A DNA stretch of 64,000 bases from Streptomyces minutiscleroticus (GCF_014650875.1 NZ_BMVU01000002.1:124001-188000); one strand, 5' to 3'; counted from the first letter of the stretch, positions 18,963 to 28,082 are shown. A program made the numbers and translations. The notes: a model not told the origin generated them from the sequence alone.

Positions 18963-19928
18963 TCACGAAGCCGTCAGCACGATCTTGCCGAACTGGCCGC
19001 CCGACTCCATCCGCTCGAAGCCCTCGCGGGCGCGGTCCAGCGGAAGCACCTCGTCGACGACGGGGCGTACGCCGGTCGCGGCGCAGAAGGACAGGAGGTC
19101 CTCCAGCTCGTCCTTGGTGCCCATGGTGGAACCGACCACCTTGAGTTCGAGGAAGAAGATGCGGGTCAGCTCGGCGTGCGAGGGGCGGTCGCCGCTGGTG
19201 GCACCCGAGATCACCAGGGTGCCGCCGGGCCGCAGGGACTTCACCGAGTGCGACCAGGTGGCGGCGCCGACCGTCTCGATGACGGCGTCCACGCGCTGCG
19301 GCAGCCGGGCGCCGGGCTCGAAGGCGTCCGCCGCGCCCAGTTCGACGGCGCGCTCGCGCTTGGCCTCGTCGCGGCTGGTCGCGAAGACCCGCAGCCCCGC
19401 CGCCTTCCCGAGCACGATCGCCGCCGTGGCGACACCGCCGCCCGCGCCCTGGACGAGGACCGAGTCGCCGGGCCGCACGCCCGCGTTGGTGAAGAGCATG
19501 CGGTACGCGGTGAGCCAGGCGGTGGGCAGGCAGGCGGCCTCCTCGAAGGAGAGCTCCCGGGGCTTGGGCAGGACGTTCCAGGTGGGCACGGAGACCTGCT
19601 CGGCGAAGGTGCCCTGGTACCGCTCGGTGAGGATGGAGCGCGGCTCCCGGGGGCCGACCCCGTGGCCGGACTGCCCGATGACGGAGTGCAGGACGACCTC
19701 GTTGCCGTCCTCGTCGGTCCCGGCGGCGTCGCAGCCGAGGATCATCGGCAGTCTGTCCTGCGAGAGACCGACCCCGCGCAGCGACCAGAGGTCGTGGTGG
19801 TTCAGGGAAGCGGCTCTGACGTTCACCGTGGTCCAGCCCGGGCGGGCCACGGGGGCGGGACGCTCCCCCAGCTCCAGTCCGTTCAGCGGCTGGTCACGGT
19901 CGATGCGGGCGGCGTAGGCAGCGAACAT
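18963..19928 (-). CDS. Zinc-type alcohol dehydrogenase / quinone oxidoreductase family protein
   Basis: 321 residues of the medium-chain dehydrogenase/reductase superfamily. The N-terminal GroES-like domain contains NVRAASLNHHDLWSLRG and LGCDAAGT. The NAD(P)-binding domain has VLVQGAGGGVATAAIVLGK, close to the family AxGGVG fingerprint. The four-cysteine structural zinc lobe is absent, which favours a zinc-independent quinone-oxidoreductase-like enzyme. The substrate is unknown. Confidence 0.85.
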   Translation of the reverse strand: MFAAYAARIDRDQPLNGLELGERPAPVARPGWTTVNVRAASLNHHDLWSLRGVGLSQDRLPMILGCDAAGTDEDGNEVVLHSVIGQSGHGVGPREPRSILTERYQGTFAEQVSVPTWNVLPKPRELSFEEAACLPTAWLTAYRMLFTNAGVRPGDSVLVQGAGGGVATAAIVLGKAAGLRVFATSRDEAKRERAVELGAADAFEPGARLPQRVDAVIETVGAATWSHSVKSLRPGGTLVISGATSGDRPSHAELTRIFFLELKVVGSTMGTKDELEDLLSFCAATGVRPVVDEVLPLDRAREGFERMESGGQFGKIVLTAS

Positions 19929-20269
19929 GCCCCGACCCTAGGACCGCGTCCGGCCCGAAGGAACCGCGCCTCGCTGTGACACGCGTCCCCCGGACCCGTA
20001 CCCCTGGCTCCGGCTCGGGGCAAGCGGTGCCGCCACCGCACCACGCGGGCCACCTGCGGAACAGCGGGGCTCCCCCGCCGTTCCGTACACGGCGGGGGAG
20101 CCCCGTTCACGTCGCACACGCGCCCGTCCGGCACCGCGCGCCGGGCGGCCGGTCCGGTGGATCCACCCCTCGTCACCGTGCGACCGCCTCGCCCCGCCGC
20201 GCCACCGTCCGCCGGCACGGCGCCGACGGGTGCCCGCGAACGGCTCGCGGACACCCGTCGGCCTGCGGC
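19929..20269. terminator. Intergenic region with two terminator hairpins after malic enzyme
   Basis: No gene is seen in these 341 bases. Going leftward from the malic enzyme stop there is an 18-bp stem with one mismatch (20222-20239 with 20245-20262), then a perfect 16-bp stem (20065-20080 with 20090-20105, loop 9). Together they form a tandem terminator for the minus-strand gene. The remaining sequence upstream of the oxidoreductase probably holds its promoter. Confidence 0.75.
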
Positions 20270-21514
20270 TCAGCGCCGGGCCACGCCCTCCGCCCGGGCC
20301 GCCGCGGCCACCGCCGCGGTGACCGCGGGGGCCACGCGCTCGTCGAACGGCGACGGGATGACGTAGTCGGCGGCGAGGTCGTCGCCGACGACCGCGGCCA
20401 GCGCCTCGGCCGCCGCGATCTTCATCGTCTCCGTGATCCGGGAGGCCCGGACCTGCAGCGCCCCGGCGAAGATGCCGGGGAAGGCCAGGACGTTGTTGAT
20501 CTGGTTCGGGAAGTCGGACCGCCCGGTGGCGACCACGGCCGCGTACTTGTGGGCGACCTCGGGGTGCACCTCGGGGTTGGGGTTGGCCATGGCGAAGACG
20601 AACGCGCCCTCGGCCATCGAGGCCACCGCGGCCTCCGGCACCGTGCCGCCGGAGACGCCGATGAAGACGTCGGCGCCCGCCAGCGCGGACTCCAGCGAAC
20701 CGGTCAGCCCGGCCTTGTTCGTGATCGACGCCAGCTCCCGCTTGACCGGGGTCAGGTCCTCCCGGTCGGCCGAGACGATGCCCTTGCGGTCCGCGACCGC
20801 CACGTCGCCGATCCCGGCCTCGATCAGGAACTTGGCGATGGCCACGCCGGCCGCGCCCGCGCCCGAGATCACGCCCCGCAGGTCGCCCAGCGAGCGCCCG
20901 GTGAGCCGCGCGGCGTTGCGCAGGGCCGCCAGCGTGACGACGGCCGTACCGTGCTGGTCGTCGTGGAAGACCGGGATGTCCAGGCGCTCCTGGAGCCGGC
21001 GCTCGATCTCGAAGCAGCGCGGCGCCGAGATGTCCTCCAGGTTGACGCCGCCGAAGGAGGGCGCGAGCCGGGACACGGTGTCGACGATCTCGTCGACCCC
21101 CGTGCAGTCCAGCGCGATCGGCACCGCGTCCACGCCGCCGAACTGCTTGAACAGGATCGCCTTGCCCTCCATCACGGGGAGCGAGGCCTCCGGGCCGATG
21201 TCGCCGAGTCCGAGGACGGCGGTGCCGTCGGTCACGACGGCGACCACCGACGACTTCCAGGTGTAGTCGTGGACGAGTTCGGGCTGCTCCGCGATGGCGC
21301 TGCACACCTTCGCGACGCCCGGGGTGTACGCCAGGGACAGGTCGTCCTTGTCCCGGACCGGCACCGTGGCCTTCACGGCCATCTTGCCGCCGCGGTGCAG
21401 GGCGAACGCCGGGTCGAAGGTGAGCGCGTCGCTCCCGGGGGATTCGGCCGACTCCGCTTCGCCGTCGTGGCCCGTACTGCTGTCGCTGCGAGGATTGACG
21501 ATCTCCGCTGCCAC
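20270..21514 (-). CDS. Malic enzyme (malate dehydrogenase, decarboxylating)
   Basis: 414 residues, the short bacterial malic enzyme without a phosphotransacetylase domain. Visible are LAYTPGVAKVC (active-site Tyr region), PVMEGKAILFKQFGG, the metal motif VFHDDQHGTA, the dinucleotide loop ISGAGAAGVAIAKFL and AMANPNPEV. It converts malate to pyruvate and CO2, linking the TCA cycle to pyruvate and to reducing power for lipid synthesis. NAD versus NADP use cannot be settled by eye. The GTG start has AAGGGG eight bases upstream. Confidence 0.94.
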   Translation of the reverse strand: MAAEIVNPRSDSSTGHDGEAESAESPGSDALTFDPAFALHRGGKMAVKATVPVRDKDDLSLAYTPGVAKVCSAIAEQPELVHDYTWKSSVVAVVTDGTAVLGLGDIGPEASLPVMEGKAILFKQFGGVDAVPIALDCTGVDEIVDTVSRLAPSFGGVNLEDISAPRCFEIERRLQERLDIPVFHDDQHGTAVVTLAALRNAARLTGRSLGDLRGVISGAGAAGVAIAKFLIEAGIGDVAVADRKGIVSADREDLTPVKRELASITNKAGLTGSLESALAGADVFIGVSGGTVPEAAVASMAEGAFVFAMANPNPEVHPEVAHKYAAVVATGRSDFPNQINNVLAFPGIFAGALQVRASRITETMKIAAAEALAAVVGDDLAADYVIPSPFDERVAPAVTAAVAAAARAEGVARR

Positions 21515-22055
21515 TTGTCTTACCCCTTAAGTCTTAAAGGTTGAGGGTGTCCACTCCTGGTGAGGGGTGGGCGGGCACCGCACAGGACCCTGACTGGCTG
21601 GTACGCACGGGTCCCTGCGCGACGGGCGCGCCGCACACGCGCCCTGAGCCCCGGATGAGGGGTGTAAGGAACTTTTCTACCGGACGGACGCCGCCCCGGA
21701 CGAGTCCGTGGCGCGAAGGCCGCGCGGCGGTGACATGACTCATAGTCGAATATGCGGACAAGGCCCCGGGAAACGCCGGGCCGCCGCGAGCGCGAGGAAA
21801 CGCGTGGCCCGCATCGTGAGATGCGCCGGAGATCTTCCGGCCGGAGCGGGAGGTACCCGCACAAGATCCGGCCGCGCGGGCCGGTCTCCGCGCGGATCGG
21901 GGGCCGCCCGTTATCCGATTTTGACATGACCGGCACCCTGAGGGGCGCCGTCCGAATGGCAAGATGCCGTCAACACACGAGGTCGCGACACCCGATGGTG
22001 TGTGTTCTCGTCGACCCATCGGCTGCTTTCCGTTCATCCGCCGGAGGAATCCACC
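21515..22055. promoter_or_regulatory. Divergent region between malic enzyme and the amino-acid ABC operon
   Basis: 541 bases with no gene I can support. Next to malic enzyme lies an imperfect dyad CCTTAAGTCTTAAAGG (21525-21540) overlapping its leader. Farther right are AT-richer patches at about 21733-21757 and 21910-21930; the latter includes TTGACA (21921-21926), but no good -10 follows at 16-18 bases. The ABC operon ribosome site GGAGGA is at 22043-22048. Confidence 0.4.
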
Positions 22056-23012
22056 ATGACCGCACGCCTCATCCGTCGCACGACCGCCACCCGTTCCCGG
22101 ACAGCAGTGGTCGGCGCGCTCGCGGTCGCCGGCGCCCTGCTGCTGTCCGGATGCGGCGACCAGACGAAGAACGACAAGAAGGACTCGGGCAGCGCGGCGG
22201 ACTCCGCGCCGCTGGCCGACAAGCTGCCGCAGGCGATCCGGGACGCGGGCGTCATCAAGGTCGGCTCCGACATCGCGTACGCGCCGGTCGAGTTCAAGGA
22301 CAAGTCCGGCAAGACCGTCGGCATCGACCCCGACCTCGCGGACGCGATGGGCAAGCAGCTCGGGGTGAGGTTCGAGTTCGAGAACGGCACCTTCGACACG
22401 CTGCTGACGGGTCTGCGCTCCAAGCGCTACGACATCGCCATGTCGGCCATGACGGACACCAAGGACCGCCAGGAGGGCGTCGACTCCGACACCGGCAAGA
22501 AGGTCGGCGAGGGCGTCGACTTCGTCGACTACTTCACCGCGGGTGTCTCGATCTACACCAGGAAGGGCGACGACCAGTCCATCAAGACCTGGGACGACCT
22601 GTGCGGCAAGAAGGTCGTGGTGCAGCGCGGCACCGTCTCGCACGACCTCGCCAAGGAGCAGGCCGAGAAGTGTCCCAAGGGCGAGACCCTCTCCATCGAG
22701 GCCTTCGACAACGACCAGCAGGCCCAGACGCGGCTGCGCGCGGGCGGTGCCGACGCCGGCTCCTCCGACTTCCCGGTCGCCGCGTACGCGGTGAAGACCT
22801 CGGGCGGCGGCAAGGACTTCGAGCTGGTCGGCGAGCAGGTCGAGGCGGCGCCGTACGGCATCGCGGTGGCCAAGTCCAACACCCAGCTGCGGGACGCCCT
22901 GAAGGCCGCGCTCGACGCGGTCATCGAGGACGGCTCGTACGGCAAGGTCATCGCCAAGTGGGGCGTCGAGGCGGGCGCGGTCGACGAGGCCACGATCAAC
23001 GGCGGCAAGTGA
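22056..23012 (+). CDS. Amino-acid ABC transporter substrate-binding lipoprotein
   Basis: 318 residues. A basic N-terminus, hydrophobic core and lipobox LLSGC (Cys near residue 33) indicate lipid anchoring outside the membrane. The mature protein is a type-2 periplasmic-binding fold of the SBP_bac_3 family (VIKVGSDIAYAPVEFKDKSG, IDPDLADAMGKQLG, DTLLTGLRSKRYDIAMSAMT), which usually binds polar amino acids. It is first in an operon with a permease and an ATPase, suggesting glutamate, glutamine or a similar solute (inference). GGAGGA sits seven bases before the ATG. Confidence 0.9.
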   Translation: MTARLIRRTTATRSRTAVVGALAVAGALLLSGCGDQTKNDKKDSGSAADSAPLADKLPQAIRDAGVIKVGSDIAYAPVEFKDKSGKTVGIDPDLADAMGKQLGVRFEFENGTFDTLLTGLRSKRYDIAMSAMTDTKDRQEGVDSDTGKKVGEGVDFVDYFTAGVSIYTRKGDDQSIKTWDDLCGKKVVVQRGTVSHDLAKEQAEKCPKGETLSIEAFDNDQQAQTRLRAGGADAGSSDFPVAAYAVKTSGGGKDFELVGEQVEAAPYGIAVAKSNTQLRDALKAALDAVIEDGSYGKVIAKWGVEAGAVDEATINGGK

Positions 23013-23053
23013 CCGCACGCGGACCCTCCCCCAGCCGCTGAAAGGCACCATCC

Positions 23054-23992
23054 GTGACTGTTGACATAGACAAGACGGACCGGCCGGACGCCGCACCGCC
23101 CGCCGGACCGGAGGCCATCAAGGCCGTTCCGGTCCGGCACTACGGGCGGTACGTCGCGGCGGTCGTCGCCCTCGCGGTCCTCGCCTCGATCGTCTACGCC
23201 TTCGCCCAGGGCAAGATCAACTGGCAGGCCGTCCCCGACTACTTCTTCGACGACCGCATCCTCAAGGGCGTCGGGCAGACGCTCCTGCTGACGGTCCTGT
23301 CGATGCTGATCGGCATCGTCGGCGGCATCCTGCTGGCGGTCATGCGCCTGTCGAGGAACCCGGTGACGTCGTCCATCGCCTGGTTCTACATCTGGTTCTT
23401 CCGGGGCACGCCGGTCCTGGTGCAGCTCGTGGTCTGGTTCAACCTGGGCCTGGTCTTCGAGTACATCAACCTCGGCCCGATCTACAAGGACTACTGGTCC
23501 AGCTTCATGACGCCGCTGCTGACGGCGCTGCTGGGCCTGGGCCTGAACGAGGCCGCGTACATGGCCGAGATCTGCCGCGCCGGCCTGCTCTCGGTCGACG
23601 AGGGCCAGACCGAGGCCAGCCACGCGCTCGGCATGAGCCACTCCAAGACGCTGCGCCGCATCGTCATCCCGCAGGCCATGCGCGTCATCGTGCCCCCGAC
23701 GGGCAACGAGGTCATCAACATGCTCAAGACGACCTCGCTGGTGTCGGTGGTCCAGTTCTACGAGCTGTTCCGCTACGCCCAGGACATCGGGCAGACCTCG
23801 GGCGCGCCCGTGGAGATGTACTTCCTGGCCGCCGCCTGGTACCTGATCCTCACCTCGGTCCTGAGCGTCGGGCAGTACTACGTCGAGCGGTACTACGCAC
23901 GCGGCTCCAGCCGCCAGCTGCCGCCCACCCCGTGGCAGAAGGTCAGAGCCAACCTGACGTCCTTCTCGAACCGGAAGGGGGCCGCCGCATGA
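23054..23992 (+). CDS. Polar amino-acid ABC transporter permease
   Basis: 312 residues with a ~35-residue cytosolic N-terminus, one extra helix ([19 protein letters not shown]), then the HisM/GlnP permease core and coupling-helix EAA loop ([20 protein letters not shown]). A single permease gene suggests a homodimeric channel. GTG start; its stop overlaps the ATPase start as ATGA. Confidence 0.92.
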   Translation: MTVDIDKTDRPDAAPPAGPEAIKAVPVRHYGRYVAAVVALAVLASIVYAFAQGKINWQAVPDYFFDDRILKGVGQTLLLTVLSMLIGIVGGILLAVMRLSRNPVTSSIAWFYIWFFRGTPVLVQLVVWFNLGLVFEYINLGPIYKDYWSSFMTPLLTALLGLGLNEAAYMAEICRAGLLSVDEGQTEASHALGMSHSKTLRRIVIPQAMRVIVPPTGNEVINMLKTTSLVSVVQFYELFRYAQDIGQTSGAPVEMYFLAAAWYLILTSVLSVGQYYVERYYARGSSRQLPPTPWQKVRANLTSFSNRKGAAA

Positions 23993-24786
23993 CCGCCGAG
24001 ACCACCGAGCCCGCCGGGACCGGCCCGACCGCCATGGTCAAGGCCGAGGGCGTCCACAAGTCCTTCGGTCCCGTCGAGGTCCTCAAGGGCATCGACCTGG
24101 AGGTGAGGTCCGGCGAGGTGTTCTGCCTGATCGGCCCCTCCGGCTCCGGCAAGTCCACCTTCCTGAGGTGCATCAACCACCTCGAGAAGATCAACGCCGG
24201 ACGTCTCTACGTCGACGGCGAGCTGGTCGGCTACCGCCAGAAGGGCGACAGGCTGTACGAGCTGAAGGACAGCGAGGTCGCCCTGAAGCGCCGGGACATC
24301 GGCATGGTCTTCCAGCGCTTCAACCTCTTCCCGCACATGACGGCGATCGAGAACGTCATGGAGGCACCGGTCCAGGTCAAGGGCGTGAGCAAGGCCGAGG
24401 CACGGGAGCGCGCGGGCCGGCTCCTGGAGCGCGTGGGCCTGGCCGACAAGGCGGGCAACTACCCCTCGCAGCTCTCCGGCGGCCAGCAGCAGCGCGTGGC
24501 GATCGCCCGCGCGCTCGCGATGGACCCCAAGCTGATGCTGTTCGACGAGCCGACCTCGGCCCTCGACCCGGAGCTGGTCGGCGACGTCCTCGACGTCATG
24601 CGCGACCTCGCCGAGTCGGGCATGACGATGGTCGTCGTCACCCACGAGATGGGCTTCGCCCGCGAGGTCGGCGACAGCCTGGTCTTCATGGACGGCGGCG
24701 TGGTCGTCGAGTCCGGCAGCCCCCGCGAGGTGCTGACGAACCCGCAGCACGAGCGGACGCAGTCGTTCCTGTCGAAGGTGCTGTAG
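23989..24786 (+). CDS. Polar amino-acid ABC transporter ATP-binding protein
   Basis: 265 residues of the GlnQ/HisP class: Walker [11 protein letters not shown]-loop [11 protein letters not shown], signature [15 protein letters not shown], Walker [15 protein letters not shown], and switch His in VVTHEMGFA. The ATG overlaps the permease stop and has GGAAGGGG upstream, so it is translationally coupled. It energises uptake with the two preceding gene products. Confidence 0.95.
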   Translation: MTAETTEPAGTGPTAMVKAEGVHKSFGPVEVLKGIDLEVRSGEVFCLIGPSGSGKSTFLRCINHLEKINAGRLYVDGELVGYRQKGDRLYELKDSEVALKRRDIGMVFQRFNLFPHMTAIENVMEAPVQVKGVSKAEARERAGRLLERVGLADKAGNYPSQLSGGQQQRVAIARALAMDPKLMLFDEPTSALDPELVGDVLDVMRDLAESGMTMVVVTHEMGFAREVGDSLVFMDGGVVVESGSPREVLTNPQHERTQSFLSKVL

Positions 24787-24812
24787 CGCGGCGGGGCGTG
24801 CGGACGCGGAAG

Positions 24813-24841
24813 GGGGCGGTACGGGATGTCCGTGCCGCCCC
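24813..24841 (+). terminator. Terminator of the amino-acid ABC operon
   Basis: A 12-bp stem with one G-U pair (24813-24824 with 24830-24841) and a 5-base loop lies 27 bases past the ATPase stop. Shortly after, a 17-base unit beginning CGTCCGCCCTCG occurs twice (about 24855-24900), with no obvious role. Confidence 0.7.
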
Positions 24842-24901
24842 TTCGCCGTACCGCCGTCCGCCCTCGCGGGCACCGCTGCTCGTCCGCCCTCGCGGGCGCC
24901 G

Positions 24902-25660
24902 CTACTTGAGCGCGAGGACCAGCGCGTCCGCGGGCGAGCGCCAGACCGTGCGGGCCTCGCCGAAGCCCTTCTCCCGCAGCACGCGCACGTGCCAGTCGGC
25001 GGAGGGGGTGTCCCCGTCGGCGTGCTCCCCGTAGATCTCGAACCGGCGGGCCGTCGGCTCGGCGAGCAGCGGGTCGCGCGCGGCCAGCGCCCACCAGTCG
25101 GCCCAGTCCAGCGCGCCCGCCTTCCTGGCCTCGTCCATGCGCGCGTGCCGCTGCGCGCGCTCGGCGGCGTTGATCCGGGGCGTGGACTCGTCGATCATGT
25201 GGTCCGCGTTCATGAACACACCGCCGTCGCGGACCAGCTCCGCGACCCGACCGTAGAGGACCGCGAGGGGTTCGCTGTGCAGCCAGTGGAGGGCGGTCGC
25301 GGTGAGGACGGCGTCGTAGGAGTCGTACGGCAGGGCCGACGTCCAGCCGGGGTCCGTGAGGTCCGCGGTGACGAAGGAGACCCGGTCGTCGCCCGCGAAG
25401 GTGCCCTCCGCGATCGTCAGCAGCGCGGGGTCGAGGTCGACCCCGGTGCTCGTGGCCCCCGGGAGGCGGTCGAGCAGCCGCGCCGTGATGCTGCCGGTGC
25501 CGCAGGCCAGGTCCAGGACGCGCGGGGCCGGGCCCACCAGCGCCTCCACCATGTCGAGCATCACCCGGAAGCGCTCCTCGCGGTCCGGCATGTACCACTC
25601 CTGCTGGCGGTCCCAGCTCTCCTGCCATGCCTGCCAGTCGGCCCCGGTCGTGGTCGTCAT
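24902..25660 (-). CDS. Class I SAM-dependent methyltransferase
   Basis: 252 residues with methyltransferase motif I VLDLACGTGSITARLL, the acidic loop GVDLDPALL, motif II YDAVLTATALHWL and motif III VRDGGVFMNADHM. The HWL element recalls trans-aconitate/UbiE-type small-molecule methyltransferases. The substrate is not predictable. The ATG at 25660 has AGGGG upstream; the open frame continues to 25708 without a ribosome site. Confidence 0.88.
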   Translation of the reverse strand: MTTTTGADWQAWQESWDRQQEWYMPDREERFRVMLDMVEALVGPAPRVLDLACGTGSITARLLDRLPGATSTGVDLDPALLTIAEGTFAGDDRVSFVTADLTDPGWTSALPYDSYDAVLTATALHWLHSEPLAVLYGRVAELVRDGGVFMNADHMIDESTPRINAAERAQRHARMDEARKAGALDWADWWALAARDPLLAEPTARRFEIYGEHADGDTPSADWHVRVLREKGFGEARTVWRSPADALVLALK

Positions 25661-25759
25661 GACACCCCTCACCCTTTGTCGTGCGTAATACCCTGGATGG
25701 ACAGCCATCTGTTACGTGTCCGCACGCACGACCATAGAGCGCCCTCGTAAGGACTACAA

Positions 25760-26389
25760 GTGGAACTGGCCTATTACTCGGACTACGCCGTACGTCTCGT
25801 CAACAGCGAGGAGCCGGCCCGGGGCAAGGACTCACTCACCTCGGTCGACGCGGTCCGTGACCTCTTCGGGGGCAACTCGTCCGCGGCGCGGCGCGCCACG
25901 GACGCGGACGTGACGCGCTTCCGCTCGGTGCGCGCCCGGCTGCGCGCGGTCTTCGAGGCGGCGGACGCCGACGACGAGACCCTCGCCGTGGACCTGCTGA
26001 ACTCCCTCCTCCTGGAGTTCCCGGTGAGCCCGCAGATCTCCGGGCACGACTTCCGCGACGACGACGGCCGTCCGCTGTGGCACATGCACCTGGCGGACCA
26101 CCCCTCCAACGCGACCGCGGGCTACGCCGCCATCGCCGCCATGGGACTGGCCTTCCACCTCACCGAGTACGGCGTGGACCGCCTGGGCCTGTGCGAGGCG
26201 GCGCCGTGCCGCAACGCCTACCTGGACACCTCCACCAACCGCTCCCGGCGCTACTGCTCGGACCGCTGCGCCACCCGCGCCAACGTGGCGGCCTACCGCG
26301 CCCGCAAACGCCTGGAGGCCGACCGGTCGGACAGGACCGGCCGCACGGCGGACAGCGCCCAGCGCAGCACGGCCAGCGGCGAGCGCTGA
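25760..26389 (+). CDS. CGNR-type zinc finger / ABATE-domain regulator
   Basis: 209 residues. The N-terminal ~140 residues match the ABATE-domain layout (YYSDYAVRLVNSEEP, VTRFRSVRARLRAVFEAAD). The C-terminal zinc ribbon is CEAAPCRNAYLDTSTN then RYCSDRCATRANVAAYRARK, a CGNR variant in which CATR replaces CGNR. Such proteins are presumed DNA-binding regulators. GTG start with AAGGA upstream. Its last 97 bases overlap the 3' end of convergent sodX. Confidence 0.85.
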   Translation: MELAYYSDYAVRLVNSEEPARGKDSLTSVDAVRDLFGGNSSAARRATDADVTRFRSVRARLRAVFEAADADDETLAVDLLNSLLLEFPVSPQISGHDFRDDDGRPLWHMHLADHPSNATAGYAAIAAMGLAFHLTEYGVDRLGLCEAAPCRNAYLDTSTNRSRRYCSDRCATRANVAAYRARKRLEADRSDRTGRTADSAQRSTASGER

Positions 26390-26727
26390 TCGGCCCGGCG
26401 CGGGCGGAAACGGGCCCGCACCTTGGCCAGCACCAGGTCCTGGGGGACGGTGCCGTAGTCCGTGCTGTCGCCGCCCGCGTAGGCGTTGTCCCCCAGCACC
26501 CACCAGCCGCCCTCGCGCCGCTCGGCGGCCCGCTTGACGACCAGCAGGTCCTGCTGGAACGGATGGCGCAGGACGATCACGTCACCGGGTTTGACCCGGG
26601 CCCCGTACTGCACGACGAGCCGGTCCCCGTGGTGCAGCGTGGGCACCATCGACGGACCCGTCACCTCGGCCGTGCCCAGCGGAACGAGGGCCCTCCCCCG
26701 TTCGGTCTCCTGCGGCAGCTCCGGCAT
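26293..26727 (-). CDS. sodX: Nickel-type superoxide dismutase maturation protease
   Basis: 144 residues of the S26 signal-peptidase fold without a membrane anchor. The catalytic Ser lies in TGPSMVPTL and the general-base Lys in LLVVKRAAERR; WVLGDNAYAGGDSTDYG is the conserved C-terminal box. It should remove the 14-residue propeptide of SodN to free the nickel-binding His, and lies divergently beside sodN as usual. The ATG at 26727 has GGGGAGG at proper spacing; a longer frame reaches 26871 but would overlap the sodN control region. Confidence 0.93.
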   Translation of the reverse strand: MPELPQETERGRALVPLGTAEVTGPSMVPTLHHGDRLVVQYGARVKPGDVIVLRHPFQQDLLVVKRAAERREGGWWVLGDNAYAGGDSTDYGTVPQDLVLAKVRARFRPRRADQRSPLAVLRWALSAVRPVLSDRSASRRLRAR

Positions 26728-26873
26728 CACCGGCACCTCCCCGGTCCTCTCCTCCACCAGTCCCAGTCTCACCCCGGACTTTTGTCCTAAGCCCATGGGG
26801 GCACCCGCGAAAACAGGTCGCCCACGGAGTAATGTCCCACCTGAGAAGACGATCACGAGGAAGGACAGCACCC
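26728..26873. promoter_or_regulatory. Divergent sodX-sodN promoter region
   Basis: A possible sodN -10 element TAATGT lies at 26830-26835, leaving a ~32-base leader that contains the strong ribosome site GAGGAAGGA just upstream of the ATG. The -35 is poor. No TGCAA-N5-TTGCA Nur box was seen. Confidence 0.4.
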
Positions 26874-27269
26874 ATGCTCTCCCGCCTGTTTGCCCCCAAG
26901 GTCACGGTCAGCGCCCACTGCGACCTGCCGTGCGGCGTGTACGACCCGGCCCAGGCCCGCATCGAGGCGGAGTCGGTGAAGGCCGTGCAGGAGAAGATGG
27001 CCGCCAACGACGACCCGCACTTCCAGACGCGCGCCACCATCATCAAGGAGCAGCGCGCCGAGCTGGCCAAGCACCACGTCTCCGTGCTGTGGAGCGACTA
27101 CTTCAAGGCTCCGCACTTCGAGAAGTACCCGGAGCTGCACCAGCTGGTCAACGACACCCTGAAGGCCCTCTCGGCCGCCAAGGCGTCGAAGGACCCGGCC
27201 ACGGGCCAGAAGGCCCTGGACTACATCGCCCAGATCGACAAGATCTTCTGGGAGACCAAGAAGGCCTGA
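26874..27269 (+). CDS. sodN: Nickel-containing superoxide dismutase
   Basis: 131 residues: a 14-residue propeptide (MLSRLFAPKVTVSA) followed by HCDLPCGVYDP, the nickel hook in which mature His1, Cys2 and Cys6 bind nickel. The mature length of 117 matches known NiSODs, and the remainder is a four-helix bundle forming hexamers. It dismutes superoxide in the cytosol and needs SodX cleavage and nickel. In S. coelicolor the sodN 3' UTR yields a small RNA silencing the iron SOD; the 3' region here may do the same. Confidence 0.98.
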   Translation: MLSRLFAPKVTVSAHCDLPCGVYDPAQARIEAESVKAVQEKMAANDDPHFQTRATIIKEQRAELAKHHVSVLWSDYFKAPHFEKYPELHQLVNDTLKALSAAKASKDPATGQKALDYIAQIDKIFWETKKA

Positions 27270-27616
27270 CCGGTCTTCCGGCCCTGTTCCGGAGGACCCG
27301 CGGGCGCCTGCCGTCCGCGGCGTCGTCCGCCCGCACCCGGCCCCCCGGCCCCGCCGCACGGCGCGACCGGGGGGCCTGGTGCGTGGTCCGCCCGTCCGCT
27401 CCGGCCGGGCGCCCTCCCGGCCGGTCCCCGCGGCCGTGCCGCCGCACCGTCCCGGCCGCACCACCGTCGTCCTCGCCCCCGCCGCGCTCCGCCGCCCCGG
27501 CCACGCCGCCGTCGCAGGCGTGCACCGCCGCCCGGGCCGCACCACTCCGACGGCCGTTCCCGGCCGAAGTCCTGCGGGAAGCCGGGGCTTCACGCGACAT
27601 GCGCCCAGAGCTTCCT
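27270..27616 (+). ncRNA. sodN 3' UTR with terminator, candidate s-SodF-like sRNA source
   Basis: 347 bases without a gene. A GC hairpin with outer arms GGCCCCCCGG (27339-27348) and CCGGGGGGCC (27367-27376) would end a 3' UTR of about 107 bases after sodN, matching the known organisation in which a ~90-nt RNA processed from the sodN 3' UTR represses sodF. I cannot test pairing because sodF is not in the window. The right part (27377-27616) is GC-rich and featureless. Confidence 0.45.
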
Positions 27617-27970
27617 TCACGCCTTCTTCGGACCGCCGTCCCCGGGCGCCTCCGGATGCTGCTCCACGACGGGCTCCGGCCCGCCCTCGCGGCCCGGTCC
27701 GGCGCTCCGGCCCCGGTCGTTCCCGCCTCCGGACGGCGCGCCGTCCCCGCGCCCGGGCATCCGCCGGTGGCTGCGCCCGTGCCGGCCGTGCGCGGCCTCG
27801 TGCCGGGACCGGCCCGCCTCCGAGCCGTCGGTCTCGTAGGCCGCGCACTCGGGGTCGCCACAGGGTCCGGGGCCCCACACGGGCACGTACGCGCCCAGGG
27901 TCTTGCGCCTGGTGACGACCGTCGGGACGGCCCGGCCGCAGGTGGGACAGACGTGCTTGTCAGTGCCCAT
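27617..27970 (-). CDS. Small zinc-ribbon-like hypothetical protein
   Basis: 117 residues. The N-terminal 45 residues hold two cysteine pairs, CPTCGRAV and CGDPECAAYE, spaced to bind one zinc, with TRRKTLGAYVPVWGPGPC between them. The rest is a Gly/Arg/His/Pro-rich disordered tail ending GGPKKA. No homologous function is recognised. It lies downstream of the prenyl synthase on the same strand but is separated from it by a hairpin. Confidence 0.65.
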   Translation of the reverse strand: MGTDKHVCPTCGRAVPTVVTRRKTLGAYVPVWGPGPCGDPECAAYETDGSEAGRSRHEAAHGRHGRSHRRMPGRGDGAPSGGGNDRGRSAGPGREGGPEPVVEQHPEAPGDGGPKKA

Positions 27971-28049
27971 GTCCCCAGAGTAGGGCGGGACACGGGGACC
28001 CGACAGCCGAGCCCGCGGACGGCCCGCGCCGGCGCGGCGGTCAGGGGGA

Positions 28050-28082
28050 CGGGCCCCGCACACCAGGGGTGTGCGGGGCCCG
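28050..28082. terminator. Hairpin terminator after the polyprenyl synthase
   Basis: A perfect 15-bp stem (28050-28064 with 28068-28082) with a 3-base loop, about 150 bases past the minus-strand stop. The rest of 27971-28233 shows nothing else. Confidence 0.7.

Noticed and set aside
21520-21936. 138-codon minus-strand frame upstream of malic enzyme
   Set aside because: Arg/Pro/Gly-rich, no ribosome site, and it covers the malic enzyme leader; more likely untranslated control DNA.
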